A stretch of 64,000 nucleotides of DNA, from assembly GCF_046025915.1 (NCBI RefSeq), contig NZ_JAQQFR010000001.1, positions 310,001 to 374,000 of the forward strand. Direction: 5' to 3'. This document shows positions 35,219-43,635 of the stretch, piece by piece. The notes under the pieces were generated by a model. That model was not told the origin of the DNA and searched no databases. It saw only the letters and a program-made list of their open reading frames with translations. This stretch comes from Herbaspirillum rhizosphaerae_A. Lineage in GTDB: Bacteria > Pseudomonadota > Gammaproteobacteria > Burkholderiales > Burkholderiaceae_D. The position numbers were made by a program, and so were the translations under genes. How positions within the stretch are numbered: position 1 is the stretch's first letter; every line of letters starts with the position of its first letter.

Positions 35219-35737
35219 ATGTCATCGCTGAAGTACCTGAGCGCTTATTCAGAACAAACCCGCGAACAAGTGTCGCAACTTCTCGCGCAAAATCGCCTGG
35301 GTGAAGTGCTGCTCAAACGCTATCCGAAGGCGCATGAGCTGCGAACTGACAAGGCGCTGTATCAGTACGTTCAGGAGCTGAAGACCGAGTTCCTGCGCAA
35401 CGCAGAACCGATCAACAAGGTGGAATACGACAGCAAGATCCACGTCATCAATCACGCGCTCGGCTTGCATACGTCGATCTCGCGTATTCAAGGCGGGAAG
35501 TTAAAAGCCAAACACGAAATTCGCGTCGCCACGCTCTTCAAAGAAGCACCGATTGAGTTTCTGCGCATGATCGCCGTCCATGAGCTAGCGCATATCAAAG
35601 AGAAAGAGCACGACAAGCCTTTCTATAAGCTGTGCACTTATATGGAGCCGAATTATCATCAATATGAATTCGATCTACGCCTCTATCTCACGGAGCTTGA
35701 TCACTCCGGACGGCGTATCTGGGGCGTGGAGAAGTAA
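35219..35737 (+). CDS. YgjP-like zinc metallopeptidase domain protein
   Basis: A 172-residue protein of the YgjP/DUF45 metallohydrolase family. The zinc motif HELAHIKEKEHDKPFY (HExxH-like, with third ligand His) is at about residues 121-136, followed by CTYMEPNYHQYEFDLRLYL. The N-terminal 70 residues are helical. The usual family length is 170-240, so this is a short form. The biochemical role of the family is not established, though a peptidase fold is clear. It stands alone, converging with the phnY operon terminator. Confidence 0.85.
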   Translation: MSSLKYLSAYSEQTREQVSQLLAQNRLGEVLLKRYPKAHELRTDKALYQYVQELKTEFLRNAEPINKVEYDSKIHVINHALGLHTSISRIQGGKLKAKHEIRVATLFKEAPIEFLRMIAVHELAHIKEKEHDKPFYKLCTYMEPNYHQYEFDLRLYLTELDHSGRRIWGVEK

Positions 35738-35787
35738 GAGCGGATGAAAGAACCGTCTGGTTCACGCCTCTATGCAAGAGCAACAAT

Positions 35788-35811
35788 AAAAAAAGCTCCC
35801 GGAACGGGAGC
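35788..35811 (-). terminator. Rho-independent terminator of the phosphonate operon
   Basis: Seven-bp stem GCTCCCG/CGGGAGC (35795-35801 with 35805-35811, loop GAA) followed on the minus strand by a T-run (A-run at 35788-35794). It lies 19 bases past the phnY stop. Confidence 0.88.
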
Positions 35812-35829
35812 CTTCAATCACAACCCAGC

Positions 35830-37293
35830 CTACAACCAGGGCAACGAATACGTCTTTGTATTGCTGAAACTCTTCATCGCCTCCAACACTCCTTCTTTGT
35901 AACCGAGTCCCGAATCCTTGATGCCGCCGAAGGGCGTGAGTTCGAGACGATAGCCCGGCACTTCCCGCACATTGACGCTGCCCAACTCCAACTCGCGAAT
36001 GAAACGAGTGATGTAGTCCATTCGATTGGTACATACCGAAGAGGACAAGCCATAAGGCGTCGAATTGGAAATTCGGATCGCATCAGAAATATCGGTACAG
36101 CGTATTACCGGCGATACAGGACCGAACGTTTCTTGCGCGACCAGCATGCAATCGGCAGGTACATGATCCAACACCGTCGGCGAGTACACGGCGCCATCTC
36201 GTTCATTGCCATACAGCAGTTTGGCGCCGCAACGTTCAGCGTCCTTCACCTTGGCTTCGAATTCCTTCGCCGCGCGCTCATCGATCACAGTTCCCATGTC
36301 GTTATTCACATCCATCGGATTGCCGAATTTTATGGCCCGCGTTTTGGCGACGAGCTTATCGACAAATTCGTCTGCAACCGCCTGATGCACGATCATGCGC
36401 TTGATCGCCGTACAGCGCTGCCCGGAGTTCTTGTATGAACCGGACACCGCCAGTGTGGCGGCTTCCTCTATATCGGCATCTTCCATGACAATGATGGGAT
36501 CGTTGCCGCCCAGTTCCAGCACCTGACGCTTGTAGACCGCCTTGCCGGCAATGTATTTGCCGATCGGCACGCCACCGGTGAAAGTGACCAGATCGATATC
36601 AGCATTGGTCAGCATCTCATCGGCGATTTCCTTGGGATCTCCCGTTACGACGGAAAACATTTCCGGCGGCAACCCCGCCTCGTACAAAATATCGGCCAGT
36701 AGCAGCGCGGAAAACGGCGTCTTCTCGGTGGGCTTGAGCACCATTCTGTTGTTCGTCGCGATGGACGGCGCCACCTTGTGTGCGACCTGGTTTAATGGAT
36801 GGTTGAATGGCGTAATAGCGGAAATCGCCCCTAGCAGAGGCTCCTTCATTGTGTAGACTTTGCGCTGCTTGCCGTGGGGTGTCAGGTCGCATGAAAAAAC
36901 CTGGCCGTCATCTACCAACGCCTGATTAGCGGCAAACACGAACACGTCGCAGGCGCGTCCGACTTCATAGAGCGTGTCCTTTTTGCATAGCCCCGATTCT
37001 GCAGTGATCAAATCCGATATGGCATCGGCATTGGCACGCAATAGCTCGGAAGCACGCAACATGATGTTGGAGCGCTCAAAACGTGTCAGTTTCGATTTGT
37101 ACCGGCGCGCCATGCCAAAGGCTTCACGGATATCGCCGACGGTCGCTTTCGGAATCGTCCCGACCAATTTTCCGCTGTAGGGATTGCGCACTTCGATGAC
37201 ACGGTCATTGCCGATCAATTTTCCACCTACGCGCATTTTTTGATGCAAAGGCACACCGTCTTTAAGCTTGTTCAGTTCAGATAACATTGACAT
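35830..37293 (-). CDS. phnY: Phosphonoacetaldehyde dehydrogenase
   Basis: A 487-residue NAD-dependent aldehyde dehydrogenase. Catalytic residues are visible in LELGGNDPIIVMEDAD (Glu) and KNSGQRCTAIKR (Cys). The N-terminal RNPYSGKLVGTIP and the TPFNHPLNQVAHKVAP motif fit the phosphonate/glyceraldehyde-3-phosphate clade. The known PhnY converts phosphonoacetaldehyde to phosphonoacetate, the substrate of PhnA, whose gene lies immediately upstream (97 bp), and this supports the name. It is the last gene of the operon, with a strong terminator beyond. It could act on another aldehyde, but the neighbourhood argues against this. Confidence 0.82.
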   Translation of the reverse strand: MSMLSELNKLKDGVPLHQKMRVGGKLIGNDRVIEVRNPYSGKLVGTIPKATVGDIREAFGMARRYKSKLTRFERSNIMLRASELLRANADAISDLITAESGLCKKDTLYEVGRACDVFVFAANQALVDDGQVFSCDLTPHGKQRKVYTMKEPLLGAISAITPFNHPLNQVAHKVAPSIATNNRMVLKPTEKTPFSALLLADILYEAGLPPEMFSVVTGDPKEIADEMLTNADIDLVTFTGGVPIGKYIAGKAVYKRQVLELGGNDPIIVMEDADIEEAATLAVSGSYKNSGQRCTAIKRMIVHQAVADEFVDKLVAKTRAIKFGNPMDVNNDMGTVIDERAAKEFEAKVKDAERCGAKLLYGNERDGAVYSPTVLDHVPADCMLVAQETFGPVSPVIRCTDISDAIRISNSTPYGLSSSVCTNRMDYITRFIRELELGSVNVREVPGYRLELTPFGGIKDSGLGYKEGVLEAMKSFSNTKTYSLPWL

Positions 37294-37390
37294 TTCATCT
37301 CCCGATCAATTGTTGATTTCTCATTAAGGTTGGGTACGTCGCTGCTGCCGGCAGGTCATAGGGCCATAAGCCCATAAATCCATAAACCCA

Positions 37391-38620
37391 TCAGGCAGCC
37401 GCCTGCATGGCCAGATAGAACACATCAAAATTACGCAGGCGATGATCCGATGGAATCGGGGCCAGCTTGCGATTGAACATCAGCGGCACACGTTGTTCGG
37501 AGATGCCGCCGTGCGAACGCAGCGGCAGATGGAGTTCCGACAAATCATGACGCGTGGTGGACGTGCCGATCACCGTCAAGCGCTCGCTGACGACTACCAG
37601 ATCGCCGATACGGTCTTCCGGCAACTCAAAGCGCGCAGCGGCTTCAGCACGCGTCAACACCACCTCGACTCCGCTCAGTGCGCTGATCTTGCGCGCCACA
37701 TCCGGCAATGCCACACCCTCGCTCAGATACACGGTAGCGTAAGACCCAAGGGCGCCATGATGCACAACATAGGGATCCGTGATCGGCAAGATCACCCGCG
37801 TCTTGCCAACGCCGACCCTGGCATCCAGGACGTCTTGCAGATAGATGACATTAGGCTTGCCCGCGCTGTCGGTCTTGGCGTTCATGCCATGATCGGCCGT
37901 CAGTCCGATCACCGCGCCGAGCGCATCGAGCTGGGTCAGGTAGTGATCCATCATTGCGTAAAAAGCGTTGGCGCCCGGTGTGCCGGGCGCAAATTTATGC
38001 TGGATATAGTCTGTCGTTGAGAGGTACATGATGTCAGGACGCTGACTGGCCAACAGCTTGACGCCGGCGGCAAAAACAAACTCCGATAATTCAGCGCTGT
38101 ACACCGACGGTAGCGGCATACCGACTAATTCGAGCAGATTATCAACACCGTTATCTTCCAATGTTGCCTGATCGGCCTTCTCTGCGGAAAAACAAATCCC
38201 GCGCATCTTGTGGCCCAGCAGGCTACGCAATTTGTCCTTGGCGGTAATCACCGCTACCTTGGCGCCGGCCTCGGAGAAAGCCGCGAAGATCGTGCCGGCG
38301 CGCAGATACTTGGCGTCGTTCATCATGACTTCCTGATTGGCTTCACGATCCAGGAAATAGTTACCGCAGATGCCATGTACGGCGGGCGGCACACCGGTGA
38401 CGATTGATAGATTGTTTGGATTGGTAAAGCTGGGTACTACGCAATCGCCGGTGAGCACCGATCCTTGCGCCGCCATTTTTTTCAGAAATGGCGTGACGCC
38501 GGCCTGAATGGCCTGGTTGATGTATTCCTGTTCACAACCATCCACGCAAACGACGACGACGGGCTTCTTCATCCACGGGTAGTTGCGTCCATTCACTTGC
38601 AAATGTTGAGGGGTCAACAT
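37391..38620 (-). CDS. phnA: Phosphonoacetate hydrolase
   Basis: A 409-residue alkaline-phosphatase-superfamily zinc hydrolase. Metal ligands and the nucleophile are visible: CVDGCE (Asp27), PSFTNPNNLSIVTG (nucleophile Thr66), DYIQHKFAPG (Asp, His), LTADHGMNAK (Asp, His) and LRSHGGISEQRVPL (His). The known enzyme cleaves the C-P bond of phosphonoacetate to acetate and phosphate. A ribosome site AAAGGATGAAG precedes the ATG at 38620. It lies between the OPA transporter and phnY, which makes its substrate. The Thr position matches the characterised Sinorhizobium enzyme (Thr68) closely. Confidence 0.9.
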   Translation of the reverse strand: MLTPQHLQVNGRNYPWMKKPVVVVCVDGCEQEYINQAIQAGVTPFLKKMAAQGSVLTGDCVVPSFTNPNNLSIVTGVPPAVHGICGNYFLDREANQEVMMNDAKYLRAGTIFAAFSEAGAKVAVITAKDKLRSLLGHKMRGICFSAEKADQATLEDNGVDNLLELVGMPLPSVYSAELSEFVFAAGVKLLASQRPDIMYLSTTDYIQHKFAPGTPGANAFYAMMDHYLTQLDALGAVIGLTADHGMNAKTDSAGKPNVIYLQDVLDARVGVGKTRVILPITDPYVVHHGALGSYATVYLSEGVALPDVARKISALSGVEVVLTRAEAAARFELPEDRIGDLVVVSERLTVIGTSTTRHDLSELHLPLRSHGGISEQRVPLMFNRKLAPIPSDHRLRNFDVFYLAMQAAA

Positions 38621-38766
38621 ACTTCATCCTTTCGGTTCGTTTGGTAATCGGGAGAGGCCCGGCGGTAGACGCAAGGGTGTCCCCGGGCGATGACCTCAGG
38701 TCATCGCCGGTCGCACACATCCTCTTGAAATACGGCGCAAATGCCGCTTGAATGCTGCTTGTACGG

Positions 38767-40068
38767 TCAGCGCTTGATAAACAAGGCAACCAGTGCACTG
38801 ATGGCACAGCTCACTGCGACGATTGGAAAGACCAGCGCTGTGTCGCCGGAGGTATCCAGAATTCTCCCGATGAGCGGTTCACCGAGACCGGCGAACAGAT
38901 AGGACGAGAAATTCATGATGCCTGTCGCCGTACCTGCACGGCGCGCACCGACCAGATCCGGACATAAGGCCCAGAACGACGATGCCGGTCCATACACGAA
39001 GAAACCACACAGGAACAAGGCGAAGACACCGATGACCGAATTGCCGGGGATGGTGAACATCCACAAACTCGTCACCGCACCCAAGACCATATAGAGCATG
39101 ATCGCCTTGTAGCGCTTTGATCCAAACAGCTTGTCGGAGATCCAGCCGTTGCTCAGGGCGCCGATAGCCATCCCGACCGGAAGCGCGATGGTGATCCATT
39201 TTGGATTAATGAACGCCTCAGGAGACTTGACCCAGTTCGAGCCGAAAAAGTGCACTGGTACCCAGACGATCAGACCATAGCGCGCTGCGTTCTGAAAACC
39301 CAGGGAAAGCGCGGCGACAATCAGGCGCCAGTTTTTCAGCACGGCCTTGTAGCGGGTCCAGGACGACTCCGTCTGATCATCCAGAACGGCATGCGCTTTG
39401 TCGTTTTCATCGGCAACGCCGGTGTCCAGAGGCTTGAATCCCATGTCTTCGGGACGTTCGCGCGCTACCAGGTAAAAGAAGATGCCGCCGGCCAGCATCA
39501 GCAAGACCGGGATCCGGAAAATCCACCGCCAGTCGAGATGAAAAACGTCAAGGACGACGATCGATGTGACGTAAGACAGTATGGATGCGCAACCTGCTGC
39601 GAAGACGTAGAAGCCGTAGACTTTTCCACGCTCTCCGATACCCCACCAGTTAGCCAGCAGACGACTGCCCGGCGCCCATCCCAAAGCCTGAAAGTAACCG
39701 TTCACCGCCCATGGAAAGATGAGGCTGACAAAACCGCTGGAAAAGCTGACCACCCAGTTGGCAAAGCAAGACAGAACAGCGCCCAGACTCATGATGCGGC
39801 GGCCACCATATTTGTCGGCCAGATTACCGTTGATGGCTTGGCCGATGGCATAGGACCAGAGCATTGCGCTCGACACCCAGCCCAGGATTTCTTTCGAGAA
39901 TCCAAATTCTTTTTGAATACCCGGAATGGCAAAACCGAAGGTCTGCCTGCCGGTGTAGAAGAACAGATAGCACAGCATCGCGGCGAGCAGCATCCGCCAT
40001 TGCGCACGGCGAAAGCTTGTACTGCTCGCTACGAACGTAGTTGATGACGACGTATGTACATAACTCAT
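38767..40068 (-). CDS. OPA-family (organophosphate/phosphonate) MFS transporter
   Basis: A 433-residue, twelve-segment inner-membrane transporter. The signature YTGRQTFGFAIPGIQKEFGFSKEILGWVSSAMLWSYAIGQAINGNLADKYGGRR and GYFQALGWAPGSRLLANWW is that of the organophosphate:phosphate antiporter group (GlpT, UhpT, PhnT-like). AAGGAG precedes the start at 40068. It lies between the alcohol dehydrogenase and phnA and should import the phosphonate substrate. Whether it exchanges phosphate or uses a proton is not shown by sequence. Confidence 0.82.
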   Translation of the reverse strand: MSYVHTSSSTTFVASSTSFRRAQWRMLLAAMLCYLFFYTGRQTFGFAIPGIQKEFGFSKEILGWVSSAMLWSYAIGQAINGNLADKYGGRRIMSLGAVLSCFANWVVSFSSGFVSLIFPWAVNGYFQALGWAPGSRLLANWWGIGERGKVYGFYVFAAGCASILSYVTSIVVLDVFHLDWRWIFRIPVLLMLAGGIFFYLVARERPEDMGFKPLDTGVADENDKAHAVLDDQTESSWTRYKAVLKNWRLIVAALSLGFQNAARYGLIVWVPVHFFGSNWVKSPEAFINPKWITIALPVGMAIGALSNGWISDKLFGSKRYKAIMLYMVLGAVTSLWMFTIPGNSVIGVFALFLCGFFVYGPASSFWALCPDLVGARRAGTATGIMNFSSYLFAGLGEPLIGRILDTSGDTALVFPIVAVSCAISALVALFIKR

Positions 40069-40332
40069 TGCATGTCTCCTTTTAAGAGGATAACCGAGTT
40101 GCAACGCCCGGAAACCTCCTTCCTGTCTAGTTGGAAAAGGTAATTTTTTATTTAATGTCTTCAGGTCCTGCGATTTTTCTTTTTCCGTTCCTCCAAACCG
40201 GAAATATGGATATGGCTTGACTTACAAAACTGACACGCCTGCTGCGGCTTCTTTAGTGTCTCCACAGCAAAGCGTTCTACGACCGTGTTTTGGATCCACC
40301 GGGGCTGGAAGCAACCGGGGAAAGGAAATTGC

Positions 40333-41436
40333 TCAGGGCAAGGCCGCGATGGTTTTTGCGCCGATGAAGTTTTTCCCGCGTGCGCCCTGCATTGCGCCCC
40401 GCACCATTTCCAGTGCTTCAGGCGAAGAAACGCCGTAGTCGGAAAACTCGGTTCCGACATCAAGCTGGTGCAAGAAATGGCGCAGGCGTTCGACGGCCGT
40501 CTGGGAATTGCAATCGAACACCTTTTGCAACACCATGTCCCGTTCGGGCGTTTCGCCCCACGCCATCTTCAGCACGAGCGGCAGCGTGAATGAGCAGGCG
40601 ATGCCGTGCGGCAGCCCGTAACGCAAAGTCATCTCATAAGAAATGGAATGCGCCAAAGCCGTTTTGGTATTGGAAAATGCCAGGCCGGCTTTCATCGCTG
40701 CCAGCGCCATGGAAGAACGCAGCGCTTCGTTATTGAGATCCTTCAGCAGCAACGGCAGGCACGTCATGATGTCGTTAATTGCCGAAATGGCAAACGCATC
40801 CGAGACCGGATTGGCATTGACGTTCCAGATCGACTCAAACGCATGCGACAAGGCATCCAAGCCCGTAGAGATAGTGACGCTGCGCGGCAGACTGAGCATC
40901 AGATCAGGATCGACAATCGCTGCCTTAGGCCAGGTGCAATCGAGATGCAATGAATATTTTTTCTGCTTTTCCGCATCCCAGATAGTGGCCCAGGGGGTAA
41001 CTTCACTACCGGTGCCGGCGGTGGTCGGGATGGCAATGAGTGTCTTGACGCGGTGGGGAGTAAAGGACTTTCCGTCTGCAAGCAAAGCCAACAGTTCGTC
41101 GAAATGTCCACTTTTGGTGCCTACGATCAGCGCCTTGGCGGTATCAATCGCACTGCCCCCACCCAATGCCACGACGGTGTCGCATGCATCCTCGTTCTGC
41201 CAGAAACGGTTGTACATGCCTGCCAGGCGCGCAACATCCGGATTCGGACTCACGTCCTCGATCACATAAGCTAATTGGTCGCCCAGCAGCTGCTCGATTT
41301 TCTGGATCAATCCCAATGCACGCGCCTCGGGAAAAGCCACCACCACCACCTTGGCGCTCCCGACGATGTGCGGGAGTTCCGCCAGGCTACCCGGACCAAA
41401 ATGCGTTGCGACAGGATTAAAGAATCGCTGAGTCAT
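40333..41436 (-). CDS. Iron-containing alcohol dehydrogenase, phosphonoacetaldehyde reductase-like
   Basis: A 367-residue group III alcohol dehydrogenase. NAD-binding GGGSAIDTAKAL is at about residues 94-105, with iron ligands in GLDALSHAFES (Asp, His), ALAHSISYEM (His) and GLPHGIACSF (His). It resembles the clade of hydroxyethylphosphonate dehydrogenase / phosphonoacetaldehyde reductase (PhpC, FomC). AAGGAG lies before the ATG at 41436; the frame extends to 41502. As first gene of the phnY-phnA operon, it could oxidise 2-hydroxyethylphosphonate to phosphonoacetaldehyde, running in the catabolic direction. This is inference from context; it might instead reduce the aldehyde. Confidence 0.75.
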   Translation of the reverse strand: MTQRFFNPVATHFGPGSLAELPHIVGSAKVVVVAFPEARALGLIQKIEQLLGDQLAYVIEDVSPNPDVARLAGMYNRFWQNEDACDTVVALGGGSAIDTAKALIVGTKSGHFDELLALLADGKSFTPHRVKTLIAIPTTAGTGSEVTPWATIWDAEKQKKYSLHLDCTWPKAAIVDPDLMLSLPRSVTISTGLDALSHAFESIWNVNANPVSDAFAISAINDIMTCLPLLLKDLNNEALRSSMALAAMKAGLAFSNTKTALAHSISYEMTLRYGLPHGIACSFTLPLVLKMAWGETPERDMVLQKVFDCNSQTAVERLRHFLHQLDVGTEFSDYGVSSPEALEMVRGAMQGARGKNFIGAKTIAALP

Positions 41437-41522
41437 GCTTGTCTCCTTGATGGTTATCGTTTTATTTGGAGCGATTGTCAGCGCGTCGGTCGTAATGGAC
41501 AAATCGATTATTATGCTGTTTC

Positions 41523-41539
41523 TATCGGTTCAACCGATA
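41523..41539. promoter_or_regulatory. Perfect 17-bp palindrome, probable LysR operator
   Basis: TATCGGTT-C-AACCGATA, with perfect eight-base arms, lies 87 bp upstream of the alcohol dehydrogenase start and 209 bp upstream of the divergent LysR gene. It is a good candidate for the regulator's binding site. Confidence 0.6.
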
Positions 41540-41651
41540 ACAGAAGAAATGCCATTCATTGCGGTTGCCTGCTTTGCCGCACTGAAGTAAGGTGACATCG
41601 CTTGCAACGATCCGGACGTATCCGCAACGCTCTGGGGCCTAAAAAAAGAAT

Positions 41652-41680
41652 CAGAAAAGAACCAGAAAAGAACCAGAAAT
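41652..41680. repeat. 11-bp tandem direct repeat
   Basis: CAGAAAAGAAC at 41652-41662 and 41663-41673, then a partial third copy (CAGAAA). The period of 11 equals about one helical turn. It lies 68 bp upstream of the LysR start. Confidence 0.65.
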
Positions 41681-41747
41681 CATTCACCGCTTCCAGCATC
41701 AGCACGCTGATTAACATGGACGACCAACTGTTCTTGGGGGGATTGTT

Positions 41748-42632
41748 ATGTACCAGTACCATAAGTGGATACGGTCATTTCATGCAGTCGCAAAAACGCG
41801 CAGCTTTACTGCTGCTGCGGCGTATCTGCAGATTGGCCAACCGACCGTCAGCGAACAGGTCAAGGCATTGGAAGACCGCTTTGCAGTGGAGTTGTTATAT
41901 CGCAGCGGTCGCCACGTCGAATTGACGGATGCCGGACGACGCTTGTACGAAATCACGGAGGGAATTTTTGGACAGGAGGATGAGGCTGTTCAATTGCTTC
42001 AAAGCCTGCACTCTCAAAAGACGGGCCTGCTGCGCATCGGCGCCGTATCTCCCCCGGTGGTCATGAATCTGACTTACGATCTGATGCGCAAACATCCGGG
42101 TATTGAGTTCGCAATCTCGATCAACTCGGAAAAGGAAACCCTTTCCCGGCTGTATAACTTCACAATCGATGTTGCCATCCTGGCCTATGTCGATCCGGAC
42201 AAGCGCTTGTACGTCACACCTTATCGCACCTATCCTATCGTCGCCGTTGTCAGAGACGATCATGCCTGGGCCGGCAAAACCTCGGTAGCGTTGAAACAGA
42301 TCCAGCACGAAGCAGTCATCATGCGCGAGTCCGGATCCAAGACCCGGGAGTTACTGGAAAACGCGTGTAAAAAACAAGGCATCCCGATTCATTGCGTGAT
42401 GGAGCTCAACAGTCGGGAAGCCATCATGCATGCCATTGCAGAGGGGCTTGGCATCGGCTTCGTGTCGGAGATTGAATATACCTCGATCCCCGGAACCAGA
42501 GCCATCAAGCTGAGAGATGCTCCCGTGACCATCGACTATTACATGTGCGCGCTGTCAGTACGAAAAAACCGCCCCCTCATCAAAAGCGTGCTTGAATCGG
42601 GTAGCGAACTCAAGGGTGGTCGAAGGAAGTGA
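41748..42632 (+). CDS. LysR-family transcriptional regulator of the phosphonate operon
   Basis: A 294-residue LysR regulator. The N-terminal winged helix (FHAVAKTRSFTAAAAYLQIGQPTVSEQVKALEDRFAVELLYR) is followed by an effector-binding domain with LLRIGAVSPPVVMNLTYDLMRKHPGIEF and the C-terminal AIAEGLGIGFVSEIEY. GGGGGG lies before the ATG. It is divergent from the alcohol dehydrogenase-OPA-phnA-phnY operon and probably activates it with a phosphonate ligand. This is inferred from arrangement. The intergenic region holds a perfect palindrome and an 11-bp repeat. Confidence 0.9.
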   Translation: MYQYHKWIRSFHAVAKTRSFTAAAAYLQIGQPTVSEQVKALEDRFAVELLYRSGRHVELTDAGRRLYEITEGIFGQEDEAVQLLQSLHSQKTGLLRIGAVSPPVVMNLTYDLMRKHPGIEFAISINSEKETLSRLYNFTIDVAILAYVDPDKRLYVTPYRTYPIVAVVRDDHAWAGKTSVALKQIQHEAVIMRESGSKTRELLENACKKQGIPIHCVMELNSREAIMHAIAEGLGIGFVSEIEYTSIPGTRAIKLRDAPVTIDYYMCALSVRKNRPLIKSVLESGSELKGGRRK

Positions 42633-42737
42633 CATGCTCCCTTACGCTTTCGGCGGAAGAATCAAAAAGTGCAAAAGTCTCAATTGAAAAGTCGTCATTT
42701 CATTTCTTATTTATTTCTTGTCTGACAGGAGCTTGCC

Positions 42738-43562
42738 ATGCCATCAACCATCGCCGAACGGCGAGCCGCTTTCCGTGCACTGCATGCTTCGGGATGTTTC
42801 ATCCTGCCCAATCCCTGGGATACGGGAAGCGCACACTATCTGGCGAGCCTGGGGTTTAAAGCCCTGGCGACGACCAGTTCCGGATTTGCGTGGTCGACCG
42901 GCCGAGCCGACAACCATGTGGTGCGCGACGACATCCTCGCGCATCTGGCGCAGATGGTCGCGGCGACCGATTTGCCGGTGAATGCGGATTTTGAAAACGG
43001 TTTTGGATCGACGCCGGACGAAGTCGCGCACAGTGTGGCGTTGGCGATTGCCACCGGGGTTGCCGGCCTGTCCATCGAGGATTCGACCGGCGATCCAGCG
43101 ACTCCCCTGATGTCGATTGATGTCGCCGTCAGCAGGATCGCTGCGGCACGACGCGCTATCGATGAACACGGCGGAGATACCTTGCTGGTTGGTCGCGCCG
43201 AGAATTTTATTGTTGGCGTGCCTGATCTGGACGATACCTTGGCGCGCTTGAAGGCCTATGCCGATGCAGGAGCCGACTGTCTTTATGCACCCGGTATTCA
43301 GACGCGTGAACAGATAAAAGCAGTGGTCGCGGCCGTGTCGCCAAAGCCGGTCAATGTGCTGATCGGAAGTGTGTCGCCTTTCACTTTGCAAGAGCTTGCC
43401 AATATGGGTGTTCGCCGCGTCAGTGTCGGCGGGGCATTGGCGCGGTCAGCGTGGGGAGGCTTCATGCTCGCTGCGCAAACGCTGGCAGAAGGCCGCTTCG
43501 ATGGTTTTGCCGGTGCCGTATCCGGCGCTCGTCTGGATGCGCATTTTCTCGGCAAGCAGTGA
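42738..43562 (+). CDS. Isocitrate lyase / PEP mutase superfamily protein
   Basis: A 274-residue TIM-barrel protein of the PEP mutase/isocitrate lyase superfamily (PF13714-like). Landmarks: NPWDTGSAHYLASLGFKALATTSSG, LPVNADFENGFG, GLSIEDST, RAENF and ADCLYAPG. It lacks the KKCGH motif of isocitrate lyase and the EDKxxxKxNS motif of PEP mutase, so it probably acts as a C-C lyase or oxaloacetate decarboxylase-like enzyme. AGGAG precedes the ATG. It follows the phosphonate LysR gene by 105 bp on the same strand. A direct link to phosphonates is unproven. Confidence 0.85.
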   Translation: MPSTIAERRAAFRALHASGCFILPNPWDTGSAHYLASLGFKALATTSSGFAWSTGRADNHVVRDDILAHLAQMVAATDLPVNADFENGFGSTPDEVAHSVALAIATGVAGLSIEDSTGDPATPLMSIDVAVSRIAAARRAIDEHGGDTLLVGRAENFIVGVPDLDDTLARLKAYADAGADCLYAPGIQTREQIKAVVAAVSPKPVNVLIGSVSPFTLQELANMGVRRVSVGGALARSAWGGFMLAAQTLAEGRFDGFAGAVSGARLDAHFLGKQ

Positions 43563-43566
43563 AACA

Positions 43567-43580
43567 TGCTGCATGCAGCA
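43567..43580. repeat. 14-bp perfect palindrome
   Basis: TGCTGCATGCAGCA lies 4 bases past the PEP-mutase-like stop and 55 bases before the next gene. It could be a weak hairpin or a binding site. Confidence 0.4.
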
Positions 43581-43635
43581 CACATAAGATTGGGGATGCC
43601 TCCGCGCGCGTAACGCTGCGGTGTATTCTCTCGCC

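Noticed and set aside
41652..41680. Short direct repeats considered as a CRISPR array
   Set aside because: Only about 2.5 copies of 11 bp with no spacers and no cas genes.
41602..41925. 107-codon plus-strand frame in the LysR promoter region
   Set aside because: Starts in the 11-bp repeat region and overlaps the LysR coding start in another frame; no family features.
42738..43562. Calling this gene phosphonopyruvate hydrolase or PEP mutase
   Set aside because: The EDKxxxKxNS signature is missing, so position alone does not justify the name.
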